This document shows, in pieces, positions 26,401 through 34,560 of a DNA stretch of 59,873 bases (positions within the stretch are counted from its first letter, which is position 1; the number at the start of each line of letters is the position of its first letter). A program made the position numbers and the translations under genes. The notes under the pieces are model-generated. The model saw only the letters and a program-made list of their open reading frames with translations. It had not been told where the DNA came from and searched no databases. Source of the stretch: CAIVAT01 sp964455285 (lineage in GTDB: Bacteria; Bacteroidota; Bacteroidia; Bacteroidales; FEN-979); NCBI GenBank assembly GCA_964455285.1, contig CAYVVG010000019.1, positions 1 through 59,873 on the forward strand, written 5' to 3'.

Positions 26401-29286
26401 TTTTCCGAAATAGAGCTTATAGCCGGTCGGCGCTCCGCCTCCCGATGCCCAGTTAAGGGTGGCGGTGGGCAGAACGGTGGTTGAGCCATCGGCAGGGGAG
26501 ACAAGGGTGGCGCAATTGGGAATTCCGCTCGTGGTGAAGGTTTGCGGACCCGACCAGGCACTGTGTCCGCCTCCCGGGCAAATGGACCTTACGTAGAATC
26601 CGTAGGTGGTGCTGGCCGTGAGTCCTTGCAGTTTTACAGGCTTGTCAGTCACCGGTGTCACCCGGGTTCCCGTTCCAAGAGTGAATCCGGCGATTCCCCA
26701 TTCAAGTTCCCAGGTAGTGGCAGGGGTGGGAGTTCCGTTCTCGGTCCAATCCAGAAAAGCGGTTGTTTCACTTATGTTATTGGCTACCAAACTAGTAGGT
26801 TGCGCACATGCCGGGGTTTCATCCAGCATGAAGTCATCAAAGGCAATTCCGTTGGGTGACGTGTTCGGACAGACATTGTGAAGCCCGAAATAATAGACTC
26901 CGGAAGCAGTGGGTGTGAAAGTGAACGTTCTGAACGTCCAGACAGCAATGTTGAGGCCTGTTTCGGAATTTAACACATTGGTCATTTCGGCCACCGTCGG
27001 CGATGTTCCGTAGGCGAGGCTGACATTATATCCGACAACTGCATCGGTACATTTGAACCAGTAGGAGAAATCATAGGAGGTGCCTCCGGTAAGCGTGATG
27101 CCGGGGGTGAAATTCCAGACGTCAAAATTCCAGGTACCGCCGATGAACTTGGTGCCGGTGTGCGCCGTGTTGGAATTGCAGGTGCCGTTGCAGGAATAGT
27201 TGCTGCTGGTGATGTTCGAATAAGACCAGCATACCGGCAGGATGTTGGCTCCGACTGTCGTCAACCCTTCAAAGCCTTCGATCCAGGGCAATGTGGTAAC
27301 AGGCAAACAGCTGGTCGTGAATGTAAACGGTCCTGCCCACAGGCTGACGCCATTCACACCGCAATCCTGTCGCACATAATATTTATAGGTGGTGGCCGGG
27401 GTAAGAGAGCCAAGCGTGTATGGATTAGCAACCCCTGTTACATTCGGCGTCCCGGTAGCAGTAGCCGTTGCCAGCATCCACTCTATGTCGAACAGGGTTC
27501 CATAAGAGGTCCAGAAAAGATCGGCAGAAGTGGCGGCCGGGGTCGCGCCCAGGGCAGTGGGTGCCGGGCAGGCCACGGTTGTGGTGAATGTTTTGGGTCC
27601 CGACCAGGTGCTGTATACACCGCTGCCGCAATCGGACCTGACATAGTAGGCATACCCGGTTACCGGGGTCAGGGTGTCGACCGCCAGCGGATTGGTAACA
27701 CCGGTGGCTGTCGGTGTCCCCGTAGGAGTGAAAGGAGTTCTTCCGAATTCGATATCCCAGGAAGTCGCAGTTCCCATTTCGGTCCAGCCGAGGTCGGCAT
27801 GGAATCCTGTGATGTTGGTGGCCCAAGGCATTGCAGGAGGAGCGCAGGCAGGGGCTTCCGCGATGTTCACCATATAATCTTCGGTTTCACCCCACGAATA
27901 GCCTCCGCATGCAAGAATGGTGTTGGGAGTTGAGGTCTCCACATTGACGACTCTCATCATTGTCTGGCCAAGAAGTGCCCCACCAGGGATCACAAACGAT
28001 CCGGTTTCGGTGTGAGGTCCGGTGGTCGAAGCTGCCGATACATAAACTTCTTCACCCGGATCGCCAAAGTCAAAGTCCTGGTTGTAGTCGATGAAGATCT
28101 TCACGGCATTGCCGTATGAGCCCCCACAGGTACCCACCTGGATGCTGAAAGCAGCGGAGGTGAGCCGCTGGAGATCGGGGGGGGGAACACTGAAATAATA
28201 ATTGCTGTACTGGTTCAGGATAGATCCCGGTCCAGGGGCAAGTGTAGTACAGGTAGAACTGTTGTTCAGGGTGCTTACCGTGACATTCAGGATCTCTTCA
28301 TCGGCCGTGGATGTTGCACCGGAAGTACAATAACGGCTGGTCACTGATGAACTGCCGGTGACGGCCACATTCCCGGAAACCGTGCCGCAAACGTTCGTAA
28401 TATTTCCGGAATAGTTGGTATTTTCGGCGGTGGCATTGAATCGCGCATATACAGTTGTGCTGGCGAGGGTCGGGGGCGTAAAGACTATATTCACGCTGCC
28501 GGTCCAGGTGGCATTGTCGAGGGAAACTTCAAACCCTGCCGGGGCTGTCACGGCAACCGGGCTGGCGACAAGGTTTTGTCCCGACACCGTGTAGGATTGC
28601 GATGTGGTAGGGGTCCCGAAAGGCGAATACCCGAATGCAAGAGAAGGGGGTAATACCGTGAGTGCGGGTATGCTTGCCGGCATATCAAACTGGATCTGGG
28701 CGATGCTCGTATTCGGACCATAATTGGCGGTAGGAGGAGCTGCCGGGTCGGGATTGGTTTCGTCGGAATAATAGAGTATGCCACGGGCAGCACTGGCTGT
28801 GAACGATCTCCAGTATGCCGTGCAACTGTAATTGCTTGAGTTTTCATCAATGGCAACCACCAGGTTGTCACCTGCCGTATAATTGAACGGGGTGGTTAGC
28901 GTAAGTTCCAGCCAGGTCCCGGCCACAGGAGTCGGTATGTTCCCGGAAAAGACCTGGGTCATTGCGGAAACCGGCACCCAGTCGGTAGTACTGGCAAATG
29001 AAGTTTTCGTCGTGCTTCCGATGTAAACGGTCCAGTTGGTCCAGCTGGCGAAGGTTGTTCCTCCGCTGCTATAATAGAACCTGACTTTGCTGATGTTCCC
29101 GCTAATCCCGCCTGCAGTGGCTATTTCACTGCCCAGGTAGATCTGCTGGCTGTAGTTGTAGTTATAACAGGTGTAAATCGGAAAATAACTTCCGGTGGTG
29201 GTGCCGGAACCCACCTGAACGGTGGTCCCGAACGAACTTCCTGCCCACAGGAGCAGGAAGGCTAAAACAGTAAACAGCTTTCTCAT
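23461..29286 (-). CDS. T9SS-secreted multidomain protein (GEVED, FN3, MAM-like, Kelch, SprB repeats)
   Basis: 1941 aa. The signal peptide is MRKLFTVLAFLLLWAGSSFG. Residues about 20-195 form a module (TVQVGSGTTTGSYFPIYT...) shared with the protein at 29612-34228. Then come a GEVED domain (FIDYNQDFDFGDPGEEVYV...GETEDYMV), FN3 domains (YYVRSDCGSG, YYVRQDCG, FYVRSICPGG), a MAM-like domain (WIEGFEG...), a second GEVED domain (VDWNQDYDFSDADE...GEVEDYTV), a CARDB-like domain (VKNIGANTETF) and a Kelch-type propeller of about 300 residues (nt 25450-24560; YNVSTDTWTAI, YNIATDTWTAA). Two SprB repeats, the two-Cys pre-sorting module and a type A sorting domain (GLYFVKV...KLVKTR) finish it. It is probably a surface adhesin; no catalytic residues are recognised. 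The ATG lies directly at the signal peptide. Confidence 0.92.
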   Translation of the reverse strand: MRKLFTVLAFLLLWAGSSFGTTVQVGSGTTTGSYFPIYTCYNYNYSQQIYLGSEIATAGGISGNISKVRFYYSSGGTTFASWTNWTVYIGSTTKTSFASTTDWVPVSAMTQVFSGNIPTPVAGTWLELTLTTPFNYTAGDNLVVAIDENSSNYSCTAYWRSFTASAARGILYYSDETNPDPAAPPTANYGPNTSIAQIQFDMPASIPALTVLPPSLAFGYSPFGTPTTSQSYTVSGQNLVASPVAVTAPAGFEVSLDNATWTGSVNIVFTPPTLASTTVYARFNATAENTNYSGNITNVCGTVSGNVAVTGSSSVTSRYCTSGATSTADEEILNVTVSTLNNSSTCTTLAPGPGSILNQYSNYYFSVPPPDLQRLTSAAFSIQVGTCGGSYGNAVKIFIDYNQDFDFGDPGEEVYVSAASTTGPHTETGSFVIPGGALLGQTMMRVVNVETSTPNTILACGGYSWGETEDYMVNIAEAPACAPPAMPWATNITGFHADLGWTEMGTATSWDIEFGRTPFTPTGTPTATGVTNPLAVDTLTPVTGYAYYVRSDCGSGVYSTWSGPKTFTTTVACPAPTALGATPAATSADLFWTSYGTLFDIEWMLATATATGTPNVTGVANPYTLGSLTPATTYKYYVRQDCGVNGVSLWAGPFTFTTSCLPVTTLPWIEGFEGLTTVGANILPVCWSYSNITSSNYSCNGTCNSNTAHTGTKFIGGTWNFDVWNFTPGITLTGGTSYDFSYWFKCTDAVVGYNVSLAYGTSPTVAEMTNVLNSETGLNIAVWTFRTFTFTPTASGVYYFGLHNVCPNTSPNGIAFDDFMLDETPACAQPTSLVANNISETTAFLDWTENGTPTPATTWELEWGIAGFTLGTGTRVTPVTDKPVKLQGLTASTTYGFYVRSICPGGGHSAWSGPQTFTTSGIPNCATLVSPADGSTTVLPTATLNWASGGGAPTGYKLYFGKSHPLTYVGDLGNVTTYDPSPDMEWLTTYYWQVVPYSGSGDATGCAEWSFTTAAPSYCTAGATTCDEYISRVQCGAIDNSTACTSGGYADYTAQAASMAPGIGTPITVTNGTPYSSDQCGIWVDWNQDYDFSDADETITVVGTPGNGPYTATITPPAGAPTGNTRMRIRIMYTGTVSPCGTQSYGEVEDYTVTVAPPLDHDVSTLSIDDVPSVHAPGTPIIPKATVKNIGANTETFDVQMTITGGYTSTVNVVDLAAGAQTQVTFPSWDPTVSGNYTVQVCTQLATDMLPSNDCKSKVTCVTSAAWTSGVAYPTTTYMGTGTGWVDNSVTPPVGYLFSLGGNTTSGLGTECYKYNVSTDTWTAIASLPVKRLVTTCAAQGNFLYLIGGAGAVYSDSVYRYNIVADIWELMPTHLPKAMAWCKATTYGTNYIYLAGGVDGASNVLTDVYLYNIATDTWTAATSMPGAKFGGAFSRAGDKLVYVAGADLSVISNSVYVGTISPTDPTVITWGTAKTPYPGSTGAVSTELVEDPTGTVAVHSGTFNSNKVGYPGGTMYRFDGAPWGADQIIVAAGSPTAAWTPANPNPCYVYKPSTDTWEQRPDVPIAVLGASTGSVGLTISGVPTYKLILASGYTGSVVSTATQIITETFTATTPLSVTGTPTDVTGCYGNTNGSIDITPAGGTSPYTYIWSNLSTNEDLTGIGAGAYTVTVTDAAMATATGSWIVNSPPAFSVGIVPVNASCPTGADGSIDLTVGGGTLPYTYLWSNLATTEDLTGLNPGDYTVTVTDVNNCSVSLSATVGQVSGICDTITLTGTVTGTECFDAINLITTAGGTTSFIVASGADVTLIAGLTGKIVMLPGTQAVSGSHMHAYLSDTYCGSVKAATIASAGPETPAPSLSLANFSIFPNPASGSFTLVQKGDREFGSVRVEIYSLNGNRVLTERMNGEQRHEFRVAGLPEGLYFVKVVADSYVETLKLVKTR

Positions 29287-29358
29287 AGTTGTGTTTTTGG
29301 TTGGTAAATGATCGAAGAACTCTCGGGTTGATATGGTGAGTTTGAAATCATACCGCGA

Positions 29359-29399
29359 TAAAAAAGCCGCCCGGGATGGAAAAATCCAGGCGGATGGCT
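29359..29399 (-). terminator. Probable terminator after the 1538-aa gene
   Basis: GCC GCC CGGGAT can pair imperfectly with ATCC AGGCGG ATGGC around a GGAAAA loop. The A-run to the left becomes a T-run on the minus strand. It is less regular than the other terminators. The 325-bp gap 29287-29611 holds this hairpin and an ATTGA tract, and nothing else that I can see. Confidence 0.5.
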
Positions 29400-29510
29400 G
29401 TTCACAATCCGGTACTTAAACCGGTATGTTTTGTTCCTGTCCGGAAACCAATCAAATATACAAAAAAACCTAATTGCCCAAACCCGGTCGAAATTTAGAA
29501 TCAATCCTGA

Positions 29511-29611
29511 TAATTGACGATTACAGATTAAGGGATTGAAGATTGAAAAATTAATCGTCAATCCCTTAATCCCTTAATCTGCAATCTGCAATCGTCAATC
29601 TCTCAATCCCA
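29511..29611. repeat. ATTGA/GATTG repeat tract 3' of the 1538-aa gene
   Basis: ATTGACGATTACAGATTAAGG-type sequence is followed by an inverted half (CGTCAATCCC, CCCTTAATCTGCAATC, CGTCAATCTCTCAATC) up to the stop codon. It belongs to the same family as the tract at 23363. Confidence 0.8.
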
Positions 29612-32600
29612 CTACCTGGTTTTCACCAGCTTGACGGTTTCGGTATGATCGCCCGAAACGATCTTCACGAAATAGAGCCCGTCGGGCAGGCCGGCCACGC
29701 TGAGCTCCTGGCTTCTCCCGCCGGTCATCTGGGCCGAAGCCACCCGGGCGCCCTGCATGCTGAATACCTCGATCCGGACACCGGATCCCGGTAACGCTCC
29801 CCGGAGTTCGAACGTCACGTTTCCGCTGGTGGGGTTCGGGAAGATCACGAAACGGGCATCCGGAAACCCCTCCGGAAGGACCCCGGTACCGGCGGCAACT
29901 CCGGGCAAGGCAGGGGCTTTTGCGCCGCAGAACGGCCATGCATCGCCGATGTAAGCATGCAGATACCCTCCCGGCATCACCCGGGCGCCATCCCTGATAA
30001 AGACACGATGCCCGGCCACGAGGGTGGCGCTGCCACCGGCATTCACGACAAATGTGTCGGGACTTCCGCCAACGACAACCGTTCCGGAGGCGCTGTAGCA
30101 TTCCGATTGCCCGCTCCCGATGACCGTATTTCCTACGATGGTCGTTACAGGTATATCGGAGGTAACCTCAATGTTATCGAGGTAAAGGTTGTTTCCGTAG
30201 GCACTTATCGCTTTGAATTTAAGCATGTTGGTGCCGGCAGGAAGGGCGATCTCCCGGGTGGCCCACTGTGCCGCCGTGGGAACGAAAGGATCGGTGGTGG
30301 CCCCGGCGGTGTTCAGCGGACCCGACACTCCTCCGGGCAGGGCTTCCAGGAGATCCCATGAGAATCCGAAATCGGTCGAATAATAGATATCGAGTTCATC
30401 GTTCTCCACCACGTAGGTGGCATAGGCGTAATTGAACTTCAGCACGGGTTCATACATTTCGATGGCATCGAAAGGCATGGTGGTCATTTCGTAGGAGCCC
30501 GAACTCTGGTTAAAGAAATTGGCAAAGGCAGAGGCGGTGCCGATCCCTTGTCCGCTCGCGCCGGTGGTCCTTTCCCACAGGTGGATGCCCGTCACCGCCC
30601 GGTTTCCCCAGCAATCCGGAACGAAGGTGGTTCCTTCAAATCCTTCGGTGAAGGGGGCGGGGGTGGCGGGGCAGAGGGTGGTGATCGAATCCGGTTCGGT
30701 ATAACCGCTGGAACAACCGGTCACGTTGGCACGGACATGGTAATAGTACTGGGTGCTCCCGTCGAGGCCATTGACGGTCAGCATCAGGATCGGGGGATAT
30801 ACGGTGAACGGGGAGCCGGCTACGGGGTTGAGAAACTGTTCGTCGGTCGCCACCTCGATGGTGTATGATTCGGGGTCGTTGCCCCCGGAGGAAAACCATA
30901 CCAGGGAAAAGGAGGTCGGGGTGGGTTGAAAGGAGGCCACGAATCCAGGTACCGCCGGGCAGCTGATCACCTCTGCGGACTGCTGTTGGGTGCATCCCAT
31001 ATCCGAGGTGGCGGTGGCGGTGTAAATCCGGCTGTCGGTGGGTTTTACATACACGGTCGCGACATTGCCTGCGCCGGTATAAGGAATCGTTGCTTCAGGG
31101 TTGGTGAACAGTTCGTCGAGCGGGGACCAGGAGAACACCGTGGGAAAAATGCCCGAGATCACCACATTGTCAATTTCCCAGTACCATCCGTATTCCGCAT
31201 AATAGTTGAACCGGATCTTCATGTTGGGTTGATTCACATAGGCCGACAGGTCGAGAACGGCGTTCACCCAGGCCGTGGCCGATCCGATGGTGGCGTTGTA
31301 GTCTGCCAGGGCCGGTGCCACCCAGGTGGCGCCTCCGTCGGTCGAAACTTCCACATAGCCATGGTCGGCGGAGGTGTAAAGCCTGAAAAAATGCCAGAAC
31401 GAGAGGGTCAGTGAAGTACAACCGGTGGTGTTGAAGGTCGGGCTGATCAACTGGGTCCGGGTCGTGCCCCCGCTCCCCTGCGCGTCGCTGTTCGACAGGA
31501 CGAATACGGAATTGTCGTTGCTCTGGAAGCCCGGGGAAGAGTTATACAGGGCCCATGCCGCGTTGGCAGGCGTGCCGCCGGTCGAGTTGTTGATTGTGAA
31601 CCACCCGGGAACGGTGCCGTTGAAATCCTCGCTCAGCAAGACTTTAGTGATATTTCCACCGCTTGCAGTCAGCGACTGTGTCCCGCCCGACGGTACGACT
31701 GCCGGGGAAGGGGTTATGGTCACTGCGGCCGGGGCGGGATGGATCACCACGCCGGTTGTGGCGGGGGCCGAGGTGCAACCGTTCAGGGAGGCGGTAAAGG
31801 TGTAGGTGCCGGCATCTGCCAGCATCGCCGGATTGAGGGTGGGTGTAAGAAGGGATGAACTGAACCCGTTCGGACCGGTCCATGCGAACGTGTCGCCGAT
31901 ATCCGTCGAGCCGGTAAGGTTCAGCACTCCGCCGTCGCAGAGCGGGGAATTGGAGGAGGCGCCTGCTGTGGGGACCGGCTTGACCGTCATCGTGACCGAC
32001 GCGGATGCCGTTTGCGTACAGTTATCGGTGATCATAAGGTCGTAGGTGGTGGTTTCGGCCGGGTTCACGGTGAACGACTGCGCGGTGCTCACCTCCGTGC
32101 CGTTGGCCTTCCACGAATACTGGTACGGGCCTCCTCCCCCGGTGGGGGTGCCGGTCAGGAGCACGGCGGTGCCGCTGCAAACCGGCCCGGCAGGATCCGC
32201 CGTGGCAGTGGCCGTCAGTTCGGTTCCGACGGTGACGGTCACGCCGGCCTGACTGGTGCAGCCGCTGTTATCGGCCGTAACGGTATACGTGGTGGTCGTG
32301 GTCATGTTGCTGGCCAGGGGGTTGGGAATAATGGTGGAGTTCAGGAAGGTTCCCGGCGACCAGGTGAGCGGCGGGACAGGCAGGGTGAACGTATACAGGG
32401 TACCGCTGGCAGGTTGGCCGGTGTTGTTGTCGTTTGGCGACGTTGTACTGCTGGTTCCCGATGCGAGGGTGATGCTCTGAAAATCGGAAGCCGGTGTATT
32501 TCCCGTCAATCCGACGGAGGCCGACATGGTTCCCGAACCCATGGCGCCATAACGGAATTCGATCTTTCCGCCGGCCTCGTACAACCAGGCCTGGAAGGTG

Positions 32601-34228
32601 GAATTGGCGGCGCCGGAGGTGGCACGCGGGATTGTCACGAACCACTGCACGATAAAGATCCGGTTGGGAGCGGAGCCGGTGACCAGGGTCTTTACGTTCC
32701 CATCAGCGCCGGTGGCCATATCGTCCCAATATGGATAGATTTTGGGAATATTGGTGGCGCTGGTAATGCTGTTGGTGTACTGGCTGCTGGCCAGGGTCCC
32801 TCCCAGCATAAGCCAACCGTCGGGAGATACCGAATACTGGGTATAGTTCATGCCGTCGAAGGTGAAGGGAAACCCGATAGCGGCGGGAGTTGCTGTGGGA
32901 GTATCGTCATCGCCCGCCCCGATCGCCTGGGTAGCTCCGGTCATCGGGTCGAGGGAGGTGCCCGGGTTGGCGGTAAATGTGTAGTTTTTCACCGGAGAGG
33001 GTGTCGCTGCAAAAGCCTGCAGTTGCGACGATCCGTTAAGGCATACACCGGTAGGACTGGCAGATGCGCTGACCGTGGGTGTAGCCGTAACCGTGATCAC
33101 GGAGGTAGCCGTATTGGAGCAACCATTGTTGTCGGTGCCGGTCACGGTATAGGTGGTTGTAGTCGCCGGCGTGGCAACCACGTTGGGCCCGGTGGCGGGG
33201 TTCAAGCCACCGGTGGGGTTCCAGGAGTAAGTGCCCGACGGGCCTGCCCCGTCGGCAGTGATCGCAACACCCGTGCCGCCCGGCGAACAGTACGGGGCCG
33301 AAGGGGGCGTGGCAGTAATGGCGGGCAACGGGTTGACGGTCACTGACTTTTCGGGGGTTATCGTCATTTTCCCGCTGTATGAACAGGATATTTCGCAGAT
33401 ATAATAGGTGGTCTCGGTCAGGTTCCCGGTGGCCTGGGTGGAGGCCGTCCCCAGGTTCGTATACGGCCCGCCGGCGACCGTGGATGACTTCCATTGATAG
33501 GTGATCCCGGCGAGGCTGTATGATGAACTTAATGAAAGGGTGGTGCCTGTGTTATAACAAACGGCGTTCGCCCCGTTGATGGTCGATGCGTCGGGCATTC
33601 CGGAGCAGACCGGCGCCAGGGAGATCTCGAGCTGGATCTGGGCAAGACTGGCATTCGGGCCATAGTTGGCGGTGGGAGGCGAGGCCGGGTTCGGATTCGT
33701 GCCGTCGCTGTAATAGAGGATCCCCCGGTTTGAACCGGAAGCAAAGGATCTCCATGAGGTGGCGGAACCCGTGTAACTGGATGAATTTTCATCAACGGCC
33801 ACCACGAGGTTGGTTCCGTCATATTCAAAGGGAGTGGTGAGGGTAAGTTCCAGCCATGCCCCGGAAACGGGGGTGGGGATGTTTCCCGAGAAAACCTGTG
33901 TCATGGTACCCACGGCGACCCAGTCGGTATTGCTTGTAAATGAGGTCTTGGTCGTATTTTTCAGGTAAACTGTCCAGTTTGACCAGTTCGCAAAAGGGGT
34001 TTGTGCAGAGTTACAGTAAAACCGGATCTTGGAGATGGACCCGACGCCCCCTCCGCCGCCTGAAATTTCACTTCCCAGATAGATCTGCTGGCTGTAATTA
34101 TAACCGTAATAAGTGTAAATCGGGAAATAACTGGTCGTGGTGGTACCAGAGCCAATTTGCACGGTAACCCCCCATGAGCTTAACGCCCACAGGATCAGGG
34201 AAACCAATAACAGATGCTTTTTTTTCAT
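29612..34228 (-). CDS. T9SS-secreted Ig-like/MAM-like protein
   Basis: 1538 aa from ATG 34228, which begins a lysine-rich signal peptide (MKKKHLLLVSLILWALSSWG). An in-frame GTG at 34336 lies upstream of the predicted transcription start and is rejected. Residues about 20-190 match the N-terminal module of the 23461-29286 protein (TVQIGSGTTTTSYFPIYT...). Several Ig-like/PKD domains with paired Cys follow, then a domain with AIGFPFTFDGMNYTQYSVSPDGWLML, a jelly-roll-like region (LSEDFNGTVPGW), an FN3-like domain, and a MAM-like domain (APFTEGFEG...YLDNIEV) almost shared with the 34561-39384 protein. The two-Cys pre-sorting module and a sorting domain (IFPNPTSGNVTF, GLYFVKI, KLVKTR) end it. It is a predicted surface protein without visible catalytic sites. 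Confidence 0.9.
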   Translation of the reverse strand: MKKKHLLLVSLILWALSSWGVTVQIGSGTTTTSYFPIYTYYGYNYSQQIYLGSEISGGGGGVGSISKIRFYCNSAQTPFANWSNWTVYLKNTTKTSFTSNTDWVAVGTMTQVFSGNIPTPVSGAWLELTLTTPFEYDGTNLVVAVDENSSSYTGSATSWRSFASGSNRGILYYSDGTNPNPASPPTANYGPNASLAQIQLEISLAPVCSGMPDASTINGANAVCYNTGTTLSLSSSYSLAGITYQWKSSTVAGGPYTNLGTASTQATGNLTETTYYICEISCSYSGKMTITPEKSVTVNPLPAITATPPSAPYCSPGGTGVAITADGAGPSGTYSWNPTGGLNPATGPNVVATPATTTTYTVTGTDNNGCSNTATSVITVTATPTVSASASPTGVCLNGSSQLQAFAATPSPVKNYTFTANPGTSLDPMTGATQAIGAGDDDTPTATPAAIGFPFTFDGMNYTQYSVSPDGWLMLGGTLASSQYTNSITSATNIPKIYPYWDDMATGADGNVKTLVTGSAPNRIFIVQWFVTIPRATSGAANSTFQAWLYEAGGKIEFRYGAMGSGTMSASVGLTGNTPASDFQSITLASGTSSTTSPNDNNTGQPASGTLYTFTLPVPPLTWSPGTFLNSTIIPNPLASNMTTTTTYTVTADNSGCTSQAGVTVTVGTELTATATADPAGPVCSGTAVLLTGTPTGGGGPYQYSWKANGTEVSTAQSFTVNPAETTTYDLMITDNCTQTASASVTMTVKPVPTAGASSNSPLCDGGVLNLTGSTDIGDTFAWTGPNGFSSSLLTPTLNPAMLADAGTYTFTASLNGCTSAPATTGVVIHPAPAAVTITPSPAVVPSGGTQSLTASGGNITKVLLSEDFNGTVPGWFTINNSTGGTPANAAWALYNSSPGFQSNDNSVFVLSNSDAQGSGGTTRTQLISPTFNTTGCTSLTLSFWHFFRLYTSADHGYVEVSTDGGATWVAPALADYNATIGSATAWVNAVLDLSAYVNQPNMKIRFNYYAEYGWYWEIDNVVISGIFPTVFSWSPLDELFTNPEATIPYTGAGNVATVYVKPTDSRIYTATATSDMGCTQQQSAEVISCPAVPGFVASFQPTPTSFSLVWFSSGGNDPESYTIEVATDEQFLNPVAGSPFTVYPPILMLTVNGLDGSTQYYYHVRANVTGCSSGYTEPDSITTLCPATPAPFTEGFEGTTFVPDCWGNRAVTGIHLWERTTGASGQGIGTASAFANFFNQSSGSYEMTTMPFDAIEMYEPVLKFNYAYATYVVENDELDIYYSTDFGFSWDLLEALPGGVSGPLNTAGATTDPFVPTAAQWATREIALPAGTNMLKFKAISAYGNNLYLDNIEVTSDIPVTTIVGNTVIGSGQSECYSASGTVVVGGSPDTFVVNAGGSATLVAGHRVFIRDGARVMPGGYLHAYIGDAWPFCGAKAPALPGVAAGTGVLPEGFPDARFVIFPNPTSGNVTFELRGALPGSGVRIEVFSMQGARVASAQMTGGRSQELSVAGLPDGLYFVKIVSGDHTETVKLVKTR

Positions 34229-34340
34229 GGTTGGAGATTTAGAAAGGTTGACATTCATGCGATTTCCAGGCGAGATTATAAGGACGATATTTTCTGATGT
34301 GAACCGGAGAAACCAAAAGGCAGTCTGACAAAGCACCTAT

Positions 34341-34369
34341 CAAATATAATAAAAAAACAAATTATCAAA
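34341..34369 (-). promoter_or_regulatory. Bacteroidota-type promoter for the 1538-aa gene
   Basis: On the minus strand, TTTG (34369-34366), a 17-bp spacer, then TATATTTG (34348-34341), matching the Bacteroidota consensus TTTG/TAnnTTTG. Transcription should start near 34333, giving a leader of about 105 nt before the ATG at 34228. The gap 34229-34560 otherwise contains only the terminator and repeat tract of the next unit. Confidence 0.65.
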
Positions 34370-34428
34370 TAATTAGATCAATTTATACCGGGTATAAATA
34401 AGGATTTTTCTGCGTCTCATGTCCAAAG

Positions 34429-34465
34429 AAAAAGCCGGCCCCGAATAATCTGGAACCGGCTTTTT
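34429..34465 (-). terminator. Rho-independent terminator after the 1607-aa gene
   Basis: AAAAAGCCGG...CCGGCTTTTT with a 17-nt interior containing CCCCG and GGAA, symmetric for both strands. Confidence 0.85.
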
Positions 34466-34468
34466 ATG

Positions 34469-34560
34469 GTTGATTGACGATTAAGGAATTAAGGGATTGA
34501 TAGGCCTCAATCTGCAATCTCTCAATCTGCAATCTCTCAATCTCTCAATCGTCAATCCAC
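34469..34560. repeat. ATTGA/GATTG repeat tract 3' of the 1607-aa gene
   Basis: GATTGACGATTAAGGAATTAAGG is followed by repeated CAATCTGCAATCTCT units up to the stop codon. Same family as the tracts at 23363 and 29511. Confidence 0.8.
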